NCBI GenBank assembly: GCA_025210345.1
Contig: JAOARX010000004.1
Coordinates: 1-64,000 of the forward strand
Direction of reading: 5' to 3'
Origin: Pelagimonas sp.
Lineage (GTDB): Bacteria > Pseudomonadota > Alphaproteobacteria > Rhodobacterales > Rhodobacteraceae
Length of the DNA stretch: 64,000 nt
Shown one piece after another: positions 7,981 through 16,997 of this stretch; within the stretch, counting starts at the first letter, position 1, and each line of letters begins with the position of its first letter. A model generated the notes under the pieces. That model was not told where the DNA came from and made no database searches. It saw only the letters and a program-made list of their open reading frames with translations. Made by a program: the position numbers and the translations under genes.

Positions 7981-9363
7981 ATGATCCTGCGCGCCGCTTT
8001 GATCCTGTCACTGTTGCTGTCGCCTGTTGTTGCCACAGCTGACACCCGCGTTCCAGCAAGCCAGCTTGAGATCAACCTGAGCTTTGTTCCCCTGGTCAAA
8101 CAGGCGGCGCCGGCGGTGGTGAACATCTATGCGCGGCGCATCGTGCAGCAATCGGTCAGCCCCTTCCGGGATGATCCCGTGTTCCGGGGGTTGTTTCGCG
8201 ATTTCGGGACACGCCCGCGGGTTCAGAATTCGCTTGGATCGGGGGTGATCCTATCCGACGACGGGATTGTTGTTTCGAACTATCATGTGGTTGGTCAGGC
8301 AACCGATATTCGCGTGGTGCTCAAGGACCGACGCGAGTACGAGGCCACCGTTCTGTTGGGGGATGAGGAGGCCGATCTTGCGATCTTGCAGCTCAATGAG
8401 GCCAAAGACATGCCTCATCTCAGCCTGCGCGACAGTGAAACCGTCGAAGTCGGAGAGTTGGTCCTGGCCATTGGCAACCCCTTTGGTGTTGGTCAGACCG
8501 TAACCAGCGGGATTGTGTCGGGGCTGGCGCGTTCGGGCACGGCGACGGGCAATGCGCGGGGGTATTTCCTGCAAACCGACGCGCCGATCAACCCGGGCAA
8601 CTCGGGCGGCGCGCTGGTGGATGTCCAAGGGCGGTTGATCGGTGTGAATACCTCGATCCTGACGCGCTCGGGCGGGTCGAACGGGATTGGTTTCGCCATC
8701 CCCTCTGCCTTGGTTGGGCAGTTCGTCGAACAAGCGCAGCAGGGGTTCGACAGCTTTCAACGCCCCTGGGCCGGGATGAATGCGCAGCCCGTCGATGGGG
8801 ATCTGTCCGAGGGTCTTGGTCTTGAAGCGCCCGGTGGCGTGTTGATTTCGCAATTGCACCCGGACAGCCCGTTCCGCGCGGCGGGGCTTGGGGTCAGCGA
8901 TGTGGTGCTTGCCGTGGATGGCCAGCCGGTGAACACCCCGCCAGAGATGCTGTATCGCATGTCCGTGCGTGGCATTGGGCATGAGGCGGTGATCGACTAT
9001 GTGTCGCGTGGCAAGCCGCGGCAGGCCAAGGTGCCCATGATCCTGCCCCCGGATCAGCCGAACCGCCAGGAAACCCGACTGGGGGATCGCGATGTTCTGC
9101 CGGGGCTGACCCTGGCACGGATCAATCCCGCCGTGACCTCGGAATACAAACTGCCGATCGAGTTGCAGGGCGTGGTGGTGCTGGATCCCGGCCCCTATGG
9201 CGCGCGTGTGGGGTTACAGGCGGGCGATATTTTGCACAGTGTGAACGGGCAGGACATCACCACACCAAAAGACGTGGCCCGCGCGCTGAAACGGGCCGGA
9301 AAACGCATTCAAATCGAAGCACAACGCGGCAATCGCCGCCTGTTCCTGCGCTTTCGGACCTGA
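7981..9363 (+). CDS. DegP/Do-type periplasmic serine endopeptidase
   Basis: Periplasmic quality-control protease and chaperone. With the ATG at 7981 (AAAGGAAG just upstream) the protein has 460 residues and a clean signal peptide ending near VATA. The trypsin-like triad is His102 (SNYHVVG), Asp132 (EADLAIL) and Ser208 (NPGNSGG). Two PDZ domains follow, at about 265-350 and 375-455. An upstream in-frame start at 7924 would spoil the signal peptide. rarA begins three bases after the stop. Confidence 0.92.
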   Translation: MILRAALILSLLLSPVVATADTRVPASQLEINLSFVPLVKQAAPAVVNIYARRIVQQSVSPFRDDPVFRGLFRDFGTRPRVQNSLGSGVILSDDGIVVSNYHVVGQATDIRVVLKDRREYEATVLLGDEEADLAILQLNEAKDMPHLSLRDSETVEVGELVLAIGNPFGVGQTVTSGIVSGLARSGTATGNARGYFLQTDAPINPGNSGGALVDVQGRLIGVNTSILTRSGGSNGIGFAIPSALVGQFVEQAQQGFDSFQRPWAGMNAQPVDGDLSEGLGLEAPGGVLISQLHPDSPFRAAGLGVSDVVLAVDGQPVNTPPEMLYRMSVRGIGHEAVIDYVSRGKPRQAKVPMILPPDQPNRQETRLGDRDVLPGLTLARINPAVTSEYKLPIELQGVVVLDPGPYGARVGLQAGDILHSVNGQDITTPKDVARALKRAGKRIQIEAQRGNRRLFLRFRT

Positions 9364-9366
9364 GCC

Positions 9367-10671
9367 ATGGATTTGTTTGACAGCGATCAGCCCACCCAGG
9401 ATCAAGGCCCGCGTCCCCTTGCCGATCGTCTGCGCCCGCAATCCCTGGGGGATGTGATTGGCCAGAGACAGGTCCTGGGGCCCGACGCGCCGCTGGGTGT
9501 GATGCTGGCGGCGGGTACATTGGGGTCGATCATCTTTTGGGGGCCGCCGGGTGTCGGCAAGACCACCATCGCGCGGCTTTTGGCCGATGAAACCCATCTG
9601 CATTTTGTTCAGATCAGCGCAATATTCACCGGCGTGCCCGACCTGCGCAAAGTCTTTGATGCGGCCAAGCTGCGGCGCAAGACGGGGCAGGGCACGCTGT
9701 TGTTCGTCGATGAAATCCACCGCTTCAACAAGGCTCAGCAGGACAGTTTCCTGCCGCATATGGAAGATGGGACGATCCTTTTGGTTGGGGCCACCACGGA
9801 AAACCCATCCTTTGAGCTGAACGCCGCGGTTCTGTCCCGGTCGCAGGTACTGGTGCTTGAGCGCCTGTCGACCGATGACCTTGAGCTGATGGTTCAGAGG
9901 GCCGAGGCCGAGCTTGGTCGGTCTTTGCCGCTGGATGCACAGGCACGCCATGCGCTGCTTGATATGGCGGATGGAGACGGTCGCGCGCTTTTGAACCTGG
10001 TGGAACAGGTGATGTCCTGGCCGGTTGAGATCCCCCTGGATACCGAAGCCTTGACGGGTCGGTTGATGAAGCGTGCCGCGCAATATGACAAATCCGGCGA
10101 TGGCCACTATAACCTGATTTCTGCCTTGCATAAATCGGTGCGCGGGTCGGATCCGGACGCGGCGCTGTATTGGTATGCGCGCATGCTGGAGGCGGGCGAA
10201 GACCCTCGCTATCTTGCGCGGCGCATCACCCGCATGGCCGTCGAAGAGGTCGCGCTGGCGGATCCAAATGCCCAGGCGCAATGTCTTGAGGCGTGGAAAA
10301 CCTACGAACGTCTGGGCAGCCCCGAAGGCGAACTGGCCATCGCCCAGGCGCTTGTTTATGTGGCGCTCGCGCCGAAATCCAACGCGATCTACGTGGCCTA
10401 TAAAGCCGCGCGGCGGGCCGCGAAAAAGACTGGGTCGCTGATGCCGCCCAAACATATCCTGAACGCGCCAACCAACCTGATGAAGGATCAGGGATATGGC
10501 GACGGATATGCCTATGACCATGATGCTGAAGATGGGTTTTCAGGACAGAACTATTTCCCCGATGACATGCCACGTGAACAGTTTTACGTCCCGGTCGAGC
10601 GCGGGTTTGAGCGCGATCTGACAAAACGTGTCGCTTATTTTGCACGGCTTCGTGCCAAGCGGAACAGTTAG
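9367..10671 (+). CDS. rarA: Replication-associated recombination protein A (AAA+ ATPase)
   Basis: RarA/MgsA, a clamp-loader-like AAA+ protein acting at stalled forks. Walker A GPPGVGKTT is at 59-67; Walker B is LLFVDEIHRFNK; the sensor region ATTENPSFE follows. The C-terminal part contains DPDAALYWYARMLEAGEDP and the family hallmark PPKHILNAPTNLM. At 434 residues the length is normal. It is tightly coupled to the protease gene upstream. Confidence 0.94.
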   Translation: MDLFDSDQPTQDQGPRPLADRLRPQSLGDVIGQRQVLGPDAPLGVMLAAGTLGSIIFWGPPGVGKTTIARLLADETHLHFVQISAIFTGVPDLRKVFDAAKLRRKTGQGTLLFVDEIHRFNKAQQDSFLPHMEDGTILLVGATTENPSFELNAAVLSRSQVLVLERLSTDDLELMVQRAEAELGRSLPLDAQARHALLDMADGDGRALLNLVEQVMSWPVEIPLDTEALTGRLMKRAAQYDKSGDGHYNLISALHKSVRGSDPDAALYWYARMLEAGEDPRYLARRITRMAVEEVALADPNAQAQCLEAWKTYERLGSPEGELAIAQALVYVALAPKSNAIYVAYKAARRAAKKTGSLMPPKHILNAPTNLMKDQGYGDGYAYDHDAEDGFSGQNYFPDDMPREQFYVPVERGFERDLTKRVAYFARLRAKRNS

Positions 10672-10781
10672 CGCTTCACATTCAAAATATCGCACCTATA
10701 CAATTAGGAGTCGATTTTTTCGACGGAATGTCACAGGCTTCCCGTATTAGGGATGATACTAGCTACTTTTAGGAGCCAACC

Positions 10782-11228
10782 ATGCGCCTCGCATTGATCG
10801 CCGCCCTCGTTGCGGCCCCCACCCTCGCATTCGCCGCTGACCCGATCAAAGACACTGTTGAGGCTCGTCAGGGCTTTTACAAGTTGCTGGGCGCCAATAT
10901 GGGCGTGTTTGCCGGCATGGCAAAAGGGCAGATGGACTATGACGCAGCCAAAGCGCAAAGCGCGGCTGACAACATCATGCTGCTGACCAAATACGACATC
11001 GCCCCGCTGTATATGCCGGGTACGTCCAGCGCAGACTATGACGGCGCCCGTGCGCAGCCCAACATCTGGGAAGACATGGCCGGGGTGCAGGCCAAGGGCG
11101 CGGCATTTGTCGAAGCCGCCACCGCCATGCAGGCCGCCGCCGGTCAGGGCAAAGAAGCCATGCTGGGCGCACTGGGCCCGCTGGGCGGCACGTGCAAAGC
11201 CTGCCACAAAGAATATCGCGCCAAGTAA
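10782..11228 (+). CDS. Cytochrome c' (class II cytochrome c)
   Basis: Periplasmic four-helix-bundle heme protein. A signal peptide ends around residue 18-19 (LAFA-AD), and the heme attachment motif CKACH lies at 138-142 near the C-terminus, the class II arrangement. Length is 148 residues. The family binds NO and CO and is linked to nitrosative-stress protection. TAGGAG precedes the ATG. A cytochrome b561 gene follows 12 bases later, suggesting a membrane electron-transfer partner. Confidence 0.9.
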   Translation: MRLALIAALVAAPTLAFAADPIKDTVEARQGFYKLLGANMGVFAGMAKGQMDYDAAKAQSAADNIMLLTKYDIAPLYMPGTSSADYDGARAQPNIWEDMAGVQAKGAAFVEAATAMQAAAGQGKEAMLGALGPLGGTCKACHKEYRAK

Positions 11229-11240
11229 GGGGCTGATGTC

Positions 11241-11840
11241 ATGACCGAACAGATCCCCAAGGGTGTCACCCGCGAAAAAATCTGGGATATCGGCCTGCGC
11301 CTGTTCCACTGGGCCTTGGTGATCTGTGTTGGTCTGTCGTGGTATCTGGGGGAATTCGGCCCGGATGTCATGACGTTGCATTTCTATGTGGGCTATGCGG
11401 TCATCGCGCTGTTGGTGTTCCGCCTGGTCTGGGGGCTGGTTGGGCCGGCCCCCGCGCGCTTTGCGCATTTCTTTCCCTGGCCGCGCAAGCTGTTTTCCTA
11501 TCTCGGCGGCATCAAAAAGCGCGAACCCTCATATTATCCCGGCCACAATCCGGTGGGCGCGCTGTCTGTCTTTGCCATTCTGGGCGTGCTTGCGGTGCAG
11601 GTGGGGTCAGGCCTGTTTGCCGACCCGGACGATTACATCAACGTCGGGCCACTGGCGCATCTGGTCAGCTCCGAAGGCACGCGGCTTGCCTCGCAATTGC
11701 ATGAAATCTTTTCCAAGCTGATCTTGTTGCTGGTTGCGGTGCATCTGGCGGCGATTGTGTTCTACAAGATCTACAAACACGAAGATCTGGTGCGCCCGAT
11801 GATCACCGGCTGGAAATGGGTGCGGCGCGATCACGACTGA
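11241..11840 (+). CDS. Cytochrome b561-family membrane protein
   Basis: Integral membrane diheme cytochrome b of the bacterial b561/Ni-hydrogenase type. Four hydrophobic segments are visible in 199 residues. Candidate heme ligands are the histidines in RLFHWALV, TLHFYVGY, SQLHEIFSK and AVHLAAIVFY. Adjacency to the cytochrome c' gene (12-base gap) suggests quinol-to-cytochrome c' electron flow, which is inference. Confidence 0.85.
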   Translation: MTEQIPKGVTREKIWDIGLRLFHWALVICVGLSWYLGEFGPDVMTLHFYVGYAVIALLVFRLVWGLVGPAPARFAHFFPWPRKLFSYLGGIKKREPSYYPGHNPVGALSVFAILGVLAVQVGSGLFADPDDYINVGPLAHLVSSEGTRLASQLHEIFSKLILLLVAVHLAAIVFYKIYKHEDLVRPMITGWKWVRRDHD

Positions 11841-11889
11841 CTTGGGCGCTTTCGCTTGACAAACAGGCCGCATTTGACGACCTAACCGC

Positions 11890-12267
11890 ATGTTTGCCAA
11901 TCTCATCCAAGTTGCCCTTGGCGGTGCCATCGGGGCCAGTGCGCGGTATTTGACCGGCATGGCGGCCCTGCGCCTGTTGGGGCCGGGGTTTCCCTGGGGG
12001 ACGTTGATCGTGAATGTGCTGGGATCCTTTTTGATGGGGGTTTTGGTTGTTGGGCTGCTGCATCTGTCGGGCAACCGATTTGCGCCGCTGTTGATGACCG
12101 GGCTGCTTGGGGGGTTCACCACATTCTCGGCCTTTTCTCTTGATGCGATCACGCTGTATGAGCGCGGCGATGTTACCCTTGCGGGGGCCTATGTTCTGGC
12201 TTCTGTCCTTTTGTCTCTGGCTGCGCTGTTCGCGGGCCTGACCCTAGCCCGGAGCTTTGTCCTATGA
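11890..12267 (+). CDS. crcB: Fluoride channel CrcB/Fluc
   Basis: Small dimeric F- exporter. The 125-residue protein has four hydrophobic helices and the family motifs GGAIGASARY, GTLIVNVLGSFLMG and LLGGFTTFSAFS, including the central Asn and Phe-box residues. No fluoride riboswitch is evident in the 49 bases upstream. Its stop overlaps the rluC start in ATGA. Confidence 0.93.
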   Translation: MFANLIQVALGGAIGASARYLTGMAALRLLGPGFPWGTLIVNVLGSFLMGVLVVGLLHLSGNRFAPLLMTGLLGGFTTFSAFSLDAITLYERGDVTLAGAYVLASVLLSLAALFAGLTLARSFVL

Positions 12268-13304
12268 GCCGTGTTCAGACCATCACTGTTGGCCCCGGCG
12301 ATGGGGATCAGCGCCTTGATCGCTGGCTGAAACGCCTTTTCCCGCATGTGGCGCAGGGGCGGATCGAAAAGATGTGCCGCAAGGGTGAGCTGCGTGTGGA
12401 TGGGGGCCGGGTCAAGGCCTCGACCCGCCTGGCCGTGGGGCAACAGGTGCGCATCCCGCCGCTTCCCGACCCCGGACAGGTGGTTGCCGCGCCAAAGCCC
12501 AAGGTCAGTGATGCAGATGCGCAGATGATCCGCGATTGCGTGATTTATCAGGACGATCATATCATCGCGCTGAACAAACCGCCGGGTCTGCCAACCCAAG
12601 GGGGCAGCAAGCAGACCCGCCACGTAGATGGCCTGGCCGAGGCGCTGCAATTCGACAAAGAAGACAAACCGCGTCTGGTGCATCGTCTGGACAAGGACAC
12701 GTCGGGTGTTCTGTTGCTCGCGCGCACGCGCGAGATGGCCCGCGATCTGACCACCGCCATTCGTCACAAGGAAACGCGCAAGATCTACTGGGCGCTGGTT
12801 GCCGGTGTGCCAACCCCCTACCTGGGGGAAATCCGCTATGGGCTGGTCAAGGCCGGGGGCCACGGCAAAGGCGGCGAGGGTGAAAAGATGCGCGCCATCC
12901 ACCCGCGCGAGATTGACAGCACACCGGGCGCAAAACGCGCGCATACGCTTTATGCGACGTTGTACCGGGTGGCCAGCCGGGCGTCCTGGGTGGCGATGGA
13001 GCCGATCACCGGACGCACCCACCAACTGCGTGCCCATATGGCCGAGATCGGGCATCCGATCATCGGTGACGGGAAATACGGGGGGTCAGGTCAGGAAAAC
13101 CTGGGCGACGGCTGGGGGGCACAGCTGGGGGGGATCATCTCGAAAAAGCTGCACCTGCATGCCCGTTCGATGACCTTCCTGCACCCGGTGACGCGCAAGC
13201 CGGTCACCGTCACCGCGCCCTTGCCCGAGCACATGGCGAACAGTTGGCAGACGCTGGGTTGGGAAGAAGACTTTGCCAATGACGACCCGTTCGAGGGGCT
13301 CTGA
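12264..13304 (+). CDS. rluC: 23S rRNA pseudouridine synthase, RluC/RluD family
   Basis: Isomerises uridines in 23S rRNA. An S4 RNA-binding domain occupies roughly residues 15-75 (RLDRWLKRLFP, GELRVDGGRV). The catalytic motif is HRLDKDTSG with Asp143. The 346-residue length suits RluC; exact target sites cannot be told from sequence. It is translationally coupled to crcB upstream and to the HAD gene downstream (TGATG). Confidence 0.88.
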   Translation: MSRVQTITVGPGDGDQRLDRWLKRLFPHVAQGRIEKMCRKGELRVDGGRVKASTRLAVGQQVRIPPLPDPGQVVAAPKPKVSDADAQMIRDCVIYQDDHIIALNKPPGLPTQGGSKQTRHVDGLAEALQFDKEDKPRLVHRLDKDTSGVLLLARTREMARDLTTAIRHKETRKIYWALVAGVPTPYLGEIRYGLVKAGGHGKGGEGEKMRAIHPREIDSTPGAKRAHTLYATLYRVASRASWVAMEPITGRTHQLRAHMAEIGHPIIGDGKYGGSGQENLGDGWGAQLGGIISKKLHLHARSMTFLHPVTRKPVTVTAPLPEHMANSWQTLGWEEDFANDDPFEGL

Positions 13305-13969
13305 TGCGGCTGAAACTGGTTGTATTCGACGTCGACGGCACGCTGGTTGACAGCCAAGGCGATATTCTGACCTCGATGGCGCGGGCGTTCGAACAGGTCG
13401 GGGTGCCTGTGCCCACCCGTGAGAGCGTGCTGGGCATCGTCGGTCTGTCATTACCGCAGGCCATGGCCAAGCTGGTGCCGGATCTACCGCCTGACACCCA
13501 GGCAGCCTTGGTTGAGGCCTATAAACACGCCTATGCCGCATTGCGCGCCGAGGGGGTGCCGCCGGTGCTTTACCCCGGAATTGCCGATCTTCTGGCGCGT
13601 TTGGCGCAGCAAGATGAGCTTTTGCTGGGGGTTGCCACGGGCAAATCCCGCCGGGGGCTGACCGCCTTGCTAAACGCACTAGACCTGCCGCATTTCGTCA
13701 CCACGCAGGTGGCGGATGATCACCCGTCAAAGCCGCATCCGTCGATGTTGATGACCGCGCTGGCCGAGACCGGGGTCGAGGCCGCAGATGCGGTCATGAT
13801 TGGCGACACAACCTATGACATGGATATGGCCCGTGCGGCTGGTATGGCCTCTATTGGCGTGAGCTGGGGCTATCACCCGAAAACCGCGCTATCCGGGGCC
13901 TCTGTGATCGTAGACACCGCAACACAGTTGGAAGAGGCCATAACGATGGCTTTGGGAGGCATCACATGA
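13304..13969 (+). CDS. HAD-superfamily phosphatase, phosphoglycolate phosphatase-like
   Basis: Cytoplasmic HAD hydrolase with motif I FDVDGTLVDS (nucleophile Asp9, general acid Asp11), motif II in LLGVATGKSRRG, and motif III/IV around HPSKPHP and MIGDTTYDMDMA. Length (221 residues) and cap position fit the Gph group. In Rhodobacterales this gene sits between rluC and the ATP12 chaperone. Substrate is not assignable from sequence alone. Confidence 0.85.
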   Translation: MRLKLVVFDVDGTLVDSQGDILTSMARAFEQVGVPVPTRESVLGIVGLSLPQAMAKLVPDLPPDTQAALVEAYKHAYAALRAEGVPPVLYPGIADLLARLAQQDELLLGVATGKSRRGLTALLNALDLPHFVTTQVADDHPSKPHPSMLMTALAETGVEAADAVMIGDTTYDMDMARAAGMASIGVSWGYHPKTALSGASVIVDTATQLEEAITMALGGIT

Positions 13970-14679
13970 GCGAATGGGCCCCGAAACGGTTCTGGAAAAA
14001 CACCGAAGTGTCCGAGGTCGAGGGCGGCTTTACCGTCACGCTGGATGGACGTGGCATCAAAACACCCGCCAAGACCCCGCTTGTCGTGCCGACACGCGCC
14101 CTAGCTGATGAACTGGCGCGCGAATGGGATGCCCAGACCGAAAAAGTCGACCCGGCCACCATGCCCTATACCCGCATGAGCAACTCGGCGCTGGATAAGG
14201 TGGCGCTTCAGCACACCGAGGTGGCGGATATGCTGGCGGCCTATGGGGACAGCGACCTGCTGTGCTATCGCGCAGATCACCCCGAGGCGCTGGTAGAGCG
14301 TCAAAAGGAGCGCTGGGATCCTTTGCTGACCTGGGCCGCCCAAACCTATGATGCGCATCTTGCACCGCGCACGGGCGTGATCCACGCGGGGCAGGATGAA
14401 ACCGCCCTTGCGCGGCTGAACGCCGAGGTCCACGCCCTGTCCAACTGCCAGCTGGCGGCGTTTCATGATCTGGTTTCGATGACCGGTTCACTGGTTCTGG
14501 CGCTTGCGGCGACCCGCGACGCCCGCCCCGCAGACGAGCTGTGGTCCCTTTCCCGTCTGGACGAAGAGTGGCAAGAAGAGCAATGGGGCAAAGATGAAGA
14601 CGCGACAGAAACAGCCGAGATCAAGCGCGGCGAGTTTCTGCATGCGCATGCCTATTTCCACCGCGCCACGCAGAGTTGA
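13966..14679 (+). CDS. ATP12-family F1-ATPase assembly chaperone
   Basis: Homologue of mitochondrial Atp12, which chaperones the F1 alpha subunit; found in alphaproteobacteria and mitochondria. The 237-residue protein has KRFWKNTEV, GFTVTLDGRGIKTPAK, LAREWDAQ and PYTRMSNSALDK, all typical. It overlaps the HAD gene by ATGA and ends the crcB-rluC-HAD-ATP12 chain. The 168 bases that follow before the next gene show no clear terminator. Confidence 0.9.
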   Translation: MSEWAPKRFWKNTEVSEVEGGFTVTLDGRGIKTPAKTPLVVPTRALADELAREWDAQTEKVDPATMPYTRMSNSALDKVALQHTEVADMLAAYGDSDLLCYRADHPEALVERQKERWDPLLTWAAQTYDAHLAPRTGVIHAGQDETALARLNAEVHALSNCQLAAFHDLVSMTGSLVLALAATRDARPADELWSLSRLDEEWQEEQWGKDEDATETAEIKRGEFLHAHAYFHRATQS

Positions 14680-14847
14680 ACCCAAGGCGGGGCGGGGTGA
14701 ATTATCCCTTGATACAGGCACTCATGCCTTGACCTTGCAGTGATATTGCGAACAAACTGAAATTGGTTAACCGGGATTATGGTCAAACTGACAGATCCCA
14801 CCCAAGATGAAGTATCGCAACTGAGCAGATCCGCAGAGGCCTGACAC

Positions 14848-15864
14848 GTGACAGGAAAATACAGTGTTTTCGGGCTGGCCCTTATGGCCTGTGCATTTGG
14901 CCAAGCCAATGCAGGGACATTGCAGGATGTCCAAAGCGCGGGTGTGCTGAACTGCGGGATCGGGGCGCAATTGGTTGGGTTTGCCGCTGAGAACGGCAGT
15001 GACCAATGGGATGGCTTTAACGTCGGCCTGTGTCGTGCGGTGGCTGCGGCGACGCTTGGTGAGGGATCGGCGGTCAACTTTGTCGAAGCGCCATCCGGAA
15101 ACCAACACCAAGCGCTGTTGGAGGGCGACGTCGATCTGTTGGTTGGCAACGGCGCCTGGAGCTTTTCCGCGGATGTGACCGAGCAGTTGGATTTCGTGGG
15201 GATCAGTTTTTACGACGGTCAGGGGTTTCTGGCGCCCAAATCCTTTGGGCTTTCGTCGGCCAAAGAGCTGAACCAAAGAACGATCTGCACCCTGAACGAC
15301 GAATCCGTGACCATGAAGCTGGATGCGTTTTTTGAACGCAATCAGATCACCTATGACCCCCTGATCGTGGATACACTGGAAGACGTTTCGGCGCTGTATC
15401 ACGCGGGGGAATGCGATGTGTTCACCTCTGATGCGTCCAGTCTGGCTGCGCTCAGGGCCAGCCTGCCCAATCCGGGCGACCATGTCCTGCTGCCCGAAAT
15501 CATTTCCAAAGAGCCGCGCGGCCCTGTTGTACGCCAAGATGACAGCGCCTGGGCGGATGTGGTGCGCTGGGTTCTGAACGCATTGATTGCGGCAGAAGAA
15601 CTGGGGGTGACCTCGGCCAATGCGGAAGAGCTGCAAAAAGGCACGGATACGCCTGAAATCAACCGCCTGCTGGGAAGCGAAGGTGCCCTTGGGGATGCGC
15701 TAGGGCTTGATCCGGACTGGGCGGTGCGCGCGATCCGGGCCAGCGGCAACTATGGTGAGCTGTTTGCCAAGACCATCGGTGAAAACACCGCCATCGGGCT
15801 GTCACGTGGGTTCAACGCCCAATGGGGCGATGGCGGGTTGTTGTACGCGCTGCCGGTGCGTTAG
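14848..15864 (+). CDS. Amino-acid ABC transporter substrate-binding protein, AapJ/BztA-like
   Basis: Periplasmic binding protein of the polar-amino-acid family. A signal peptide ends near ANA-GT. The opening VLNCGIG, the segment WDGFNVGLCRAVAAA and the RTICTLNDESVT region resemble AapJ/BztA, but it is more divergent than a canonical copy. The start is a GTG at 14848; an ATG 12 codons in would cut into the signal peptide. No permease or ATPase genes are adjacent, so it is an orphan. Confidence 0.82.
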   Translation: MTGKYSVFGLALMACAFGQANAGTLQDVQSAGVLNCGIGAQLVGFAAENGSDQWDGFNVGLCRAVAAATLGEGSAVNFVEAPSGNQHQALLEGDVDLLVGNGAWSFSADVTEQLDFVGISFYDGQGFLAPKSFGLSSAKELNQRTICTLNDESVTMKLDAFFERNQITYDPLIVDTLEDVSALYHAGECDVFTSDASSLAALRASLPNPGDHVLLPEIISKEPRGPVVRQDDSAWADVVRWVLNALIAAEELGVTSANAEELQKGTDTPEINRLLGSEGALGDALGLDPDWAVRAIRASGNYGELFAKTIGENTAIGLSRGFNAQWGDGGLLYALPVR

Positions 15865-15873
15865 GCCCGTGCG

Positions 15874-16365
15874 TTAGGCGGTGGTCAGTTCACGCGGGAC
15901 CACAAAATCACGAATCTGACCTGACCCTCTGGTCAATTCCGCCCAGCGTGACAGATCAAAATCAAACACCGTCGTCGCCCCGGTGGGGTAATGCGCGAAC
16001 TTTGGGTGCTCTGGCGGGGAGGCCGCCAGTTGATGCGCCAGCTCAGCGATCCCCGGATTATGCGCGATCAACAAGACCGTTCCCTGTTCAGTTGCCCGCA
16101 GAATGTCGAACATGGTCTCAGGCGCGGCAAGATACAGATCGCGGTCAAACAAAGCAGGGCTGCCCAGGCCCAGACCGTCAAGGGTTTCGCGTGTTCGGGT
16201 CGCTGTTGAACACAAAACCACATCCGGAATGTGACCATGTTGTCGAAGCCAGTCCCCCAAGACCCGGGCCGAGGTGTAGCCGCGGGCGTTCAAAGGGCGA
16301 TCATGGTCTTCAAGGTCAAAAGACCAATCGGATTTCGCGTGGCGCATAAGGATGAGACGAGTCAT
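15874..16365 (-). CDS. sixA: SixA-type histidine phosphatase
   Basis: Histidine phosphatase superfamily member (163 residues). RHAKSDW gives the catalytic His9, and AHNPGIAEL gives the second histidine. SixA proteins dephosphorylate phosphohistidine, for example on HPt domains. It is the last gene of the minus-strand string starting at yidC and follows the ferredoxin-like gene by four bases. Its stop is ten bases from the convergent binding-protein stop. Confidence 0.83.
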   Translation of the reverse strand: MTRLILMRHAKSDWSFDLEDHDRPLNARGYTSARVLGDWLRQHGHIPDVVLCSTATRTRETLDGLGLGSPALFDRDLYLAAPETMFDILRATEQGTVLLIAHNPGIAELAHQLAASPPEHPKFAHYPTGATTVFDFDLSRWAELTRGSGQIRDFVVPRELTTA

Positions 16366-16369
16366 GCCG

Positions 16370-16996
16370 CTAGTTTTTCACGAAGGCGCGCATGTGGAAA
16401 GCAGACTGTTCGGGTTCGCGCATAAAATTCTCTGCGGTTGGGCAACTGCGGCGCACCAGACAGCCCTGTGTCAGGCAATCGCGCCCCTGGGGAGTGCGTA
16501 GATAGGTCTTGCACGCTGTGGTGTCATAGGCCTGATCCAATCCCATGGCTCCGACGGGGCAGGCGGTATGACAGGGGGCGTGACAGGTTTCGCAGGGGCG
16601 GGCCTTGGCCGTAGGCAATGACACCTGTCCAGCAAGGCGAAGCGCGCCTCGGAAGCTCAGGAAAAGCCCGGCCTGCGCGTGAACCAACGGCCCAACGGGA
16701 GAGGGCCACGCCCACCCCGAATCCAGGGCCCAACGCAAGAACGGCGGATAGGGGGGGCCATCAGATGGAAAATACGCGGATGCATCAAAGGCCGCCGCAA
16801 GATCCCCGATGACGCGCTTGGACCAACGGTCCATCGGATCAGCAAGCCCATCCTTGTATTCGGGTGAAGACGAGAACTTGGGCCAGAATCCTGGCTCATT
16901 CGGACCAAGCAGGACGATGGACTCTGACCCGTCGTGCACGACCCCGCGGATCGCGAGGCCCCGGGCGACGGCCCGTTCCTCGAGCCGTCCCAACAT
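16370..16996 (-). CDS. Ferredoxin-like iron-sulfur protein
   Basis: The 208-residue protein has a cysteine cluster in its C-terminal half: CETCHAPCHTACPVGA, then CKTYL and CLTQGCLVRRSCP, able to hold at least one [4Fe-4S] cluster. The N-terminal part, starting MLGRLEERAVARGL with GLLGPNEPGFW-like text, resembles the epoxyqueuosine-reductase-related ferredoxin family but lacks the full QueG architecture. It starts two bases after the argB stop, so it is co-transcribed with argB. Function is unknown. Confidence 0.7.
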   Translation of the reverse strand: MLGRLEERAVARGLAIRGVVHDGSESIVLLGPNEPGFWPKFSSSPEYKDGLADPMDRWSKRVIGDLAAAFDASAYFPSDGPPYPPFLRWALDSGWAWPSPVGPLVHAQAGLFLSFRGALRLAGQVSLPTAKARPCETCHAPCHTACPVGAMGLDQAYDTTACKTYLRTPQGRDCLTQGCLVRRSCPTAENFMREPEQSAFHMRAFVKN

Positions 16997-16997
16997 G

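Noticed and set aside
11841-11889. Fluoride riboswitch before crcB
   Set aside because: Only 49 bases separate the genes, and no crcB-motif sequence or pseudoknot arms are visible.
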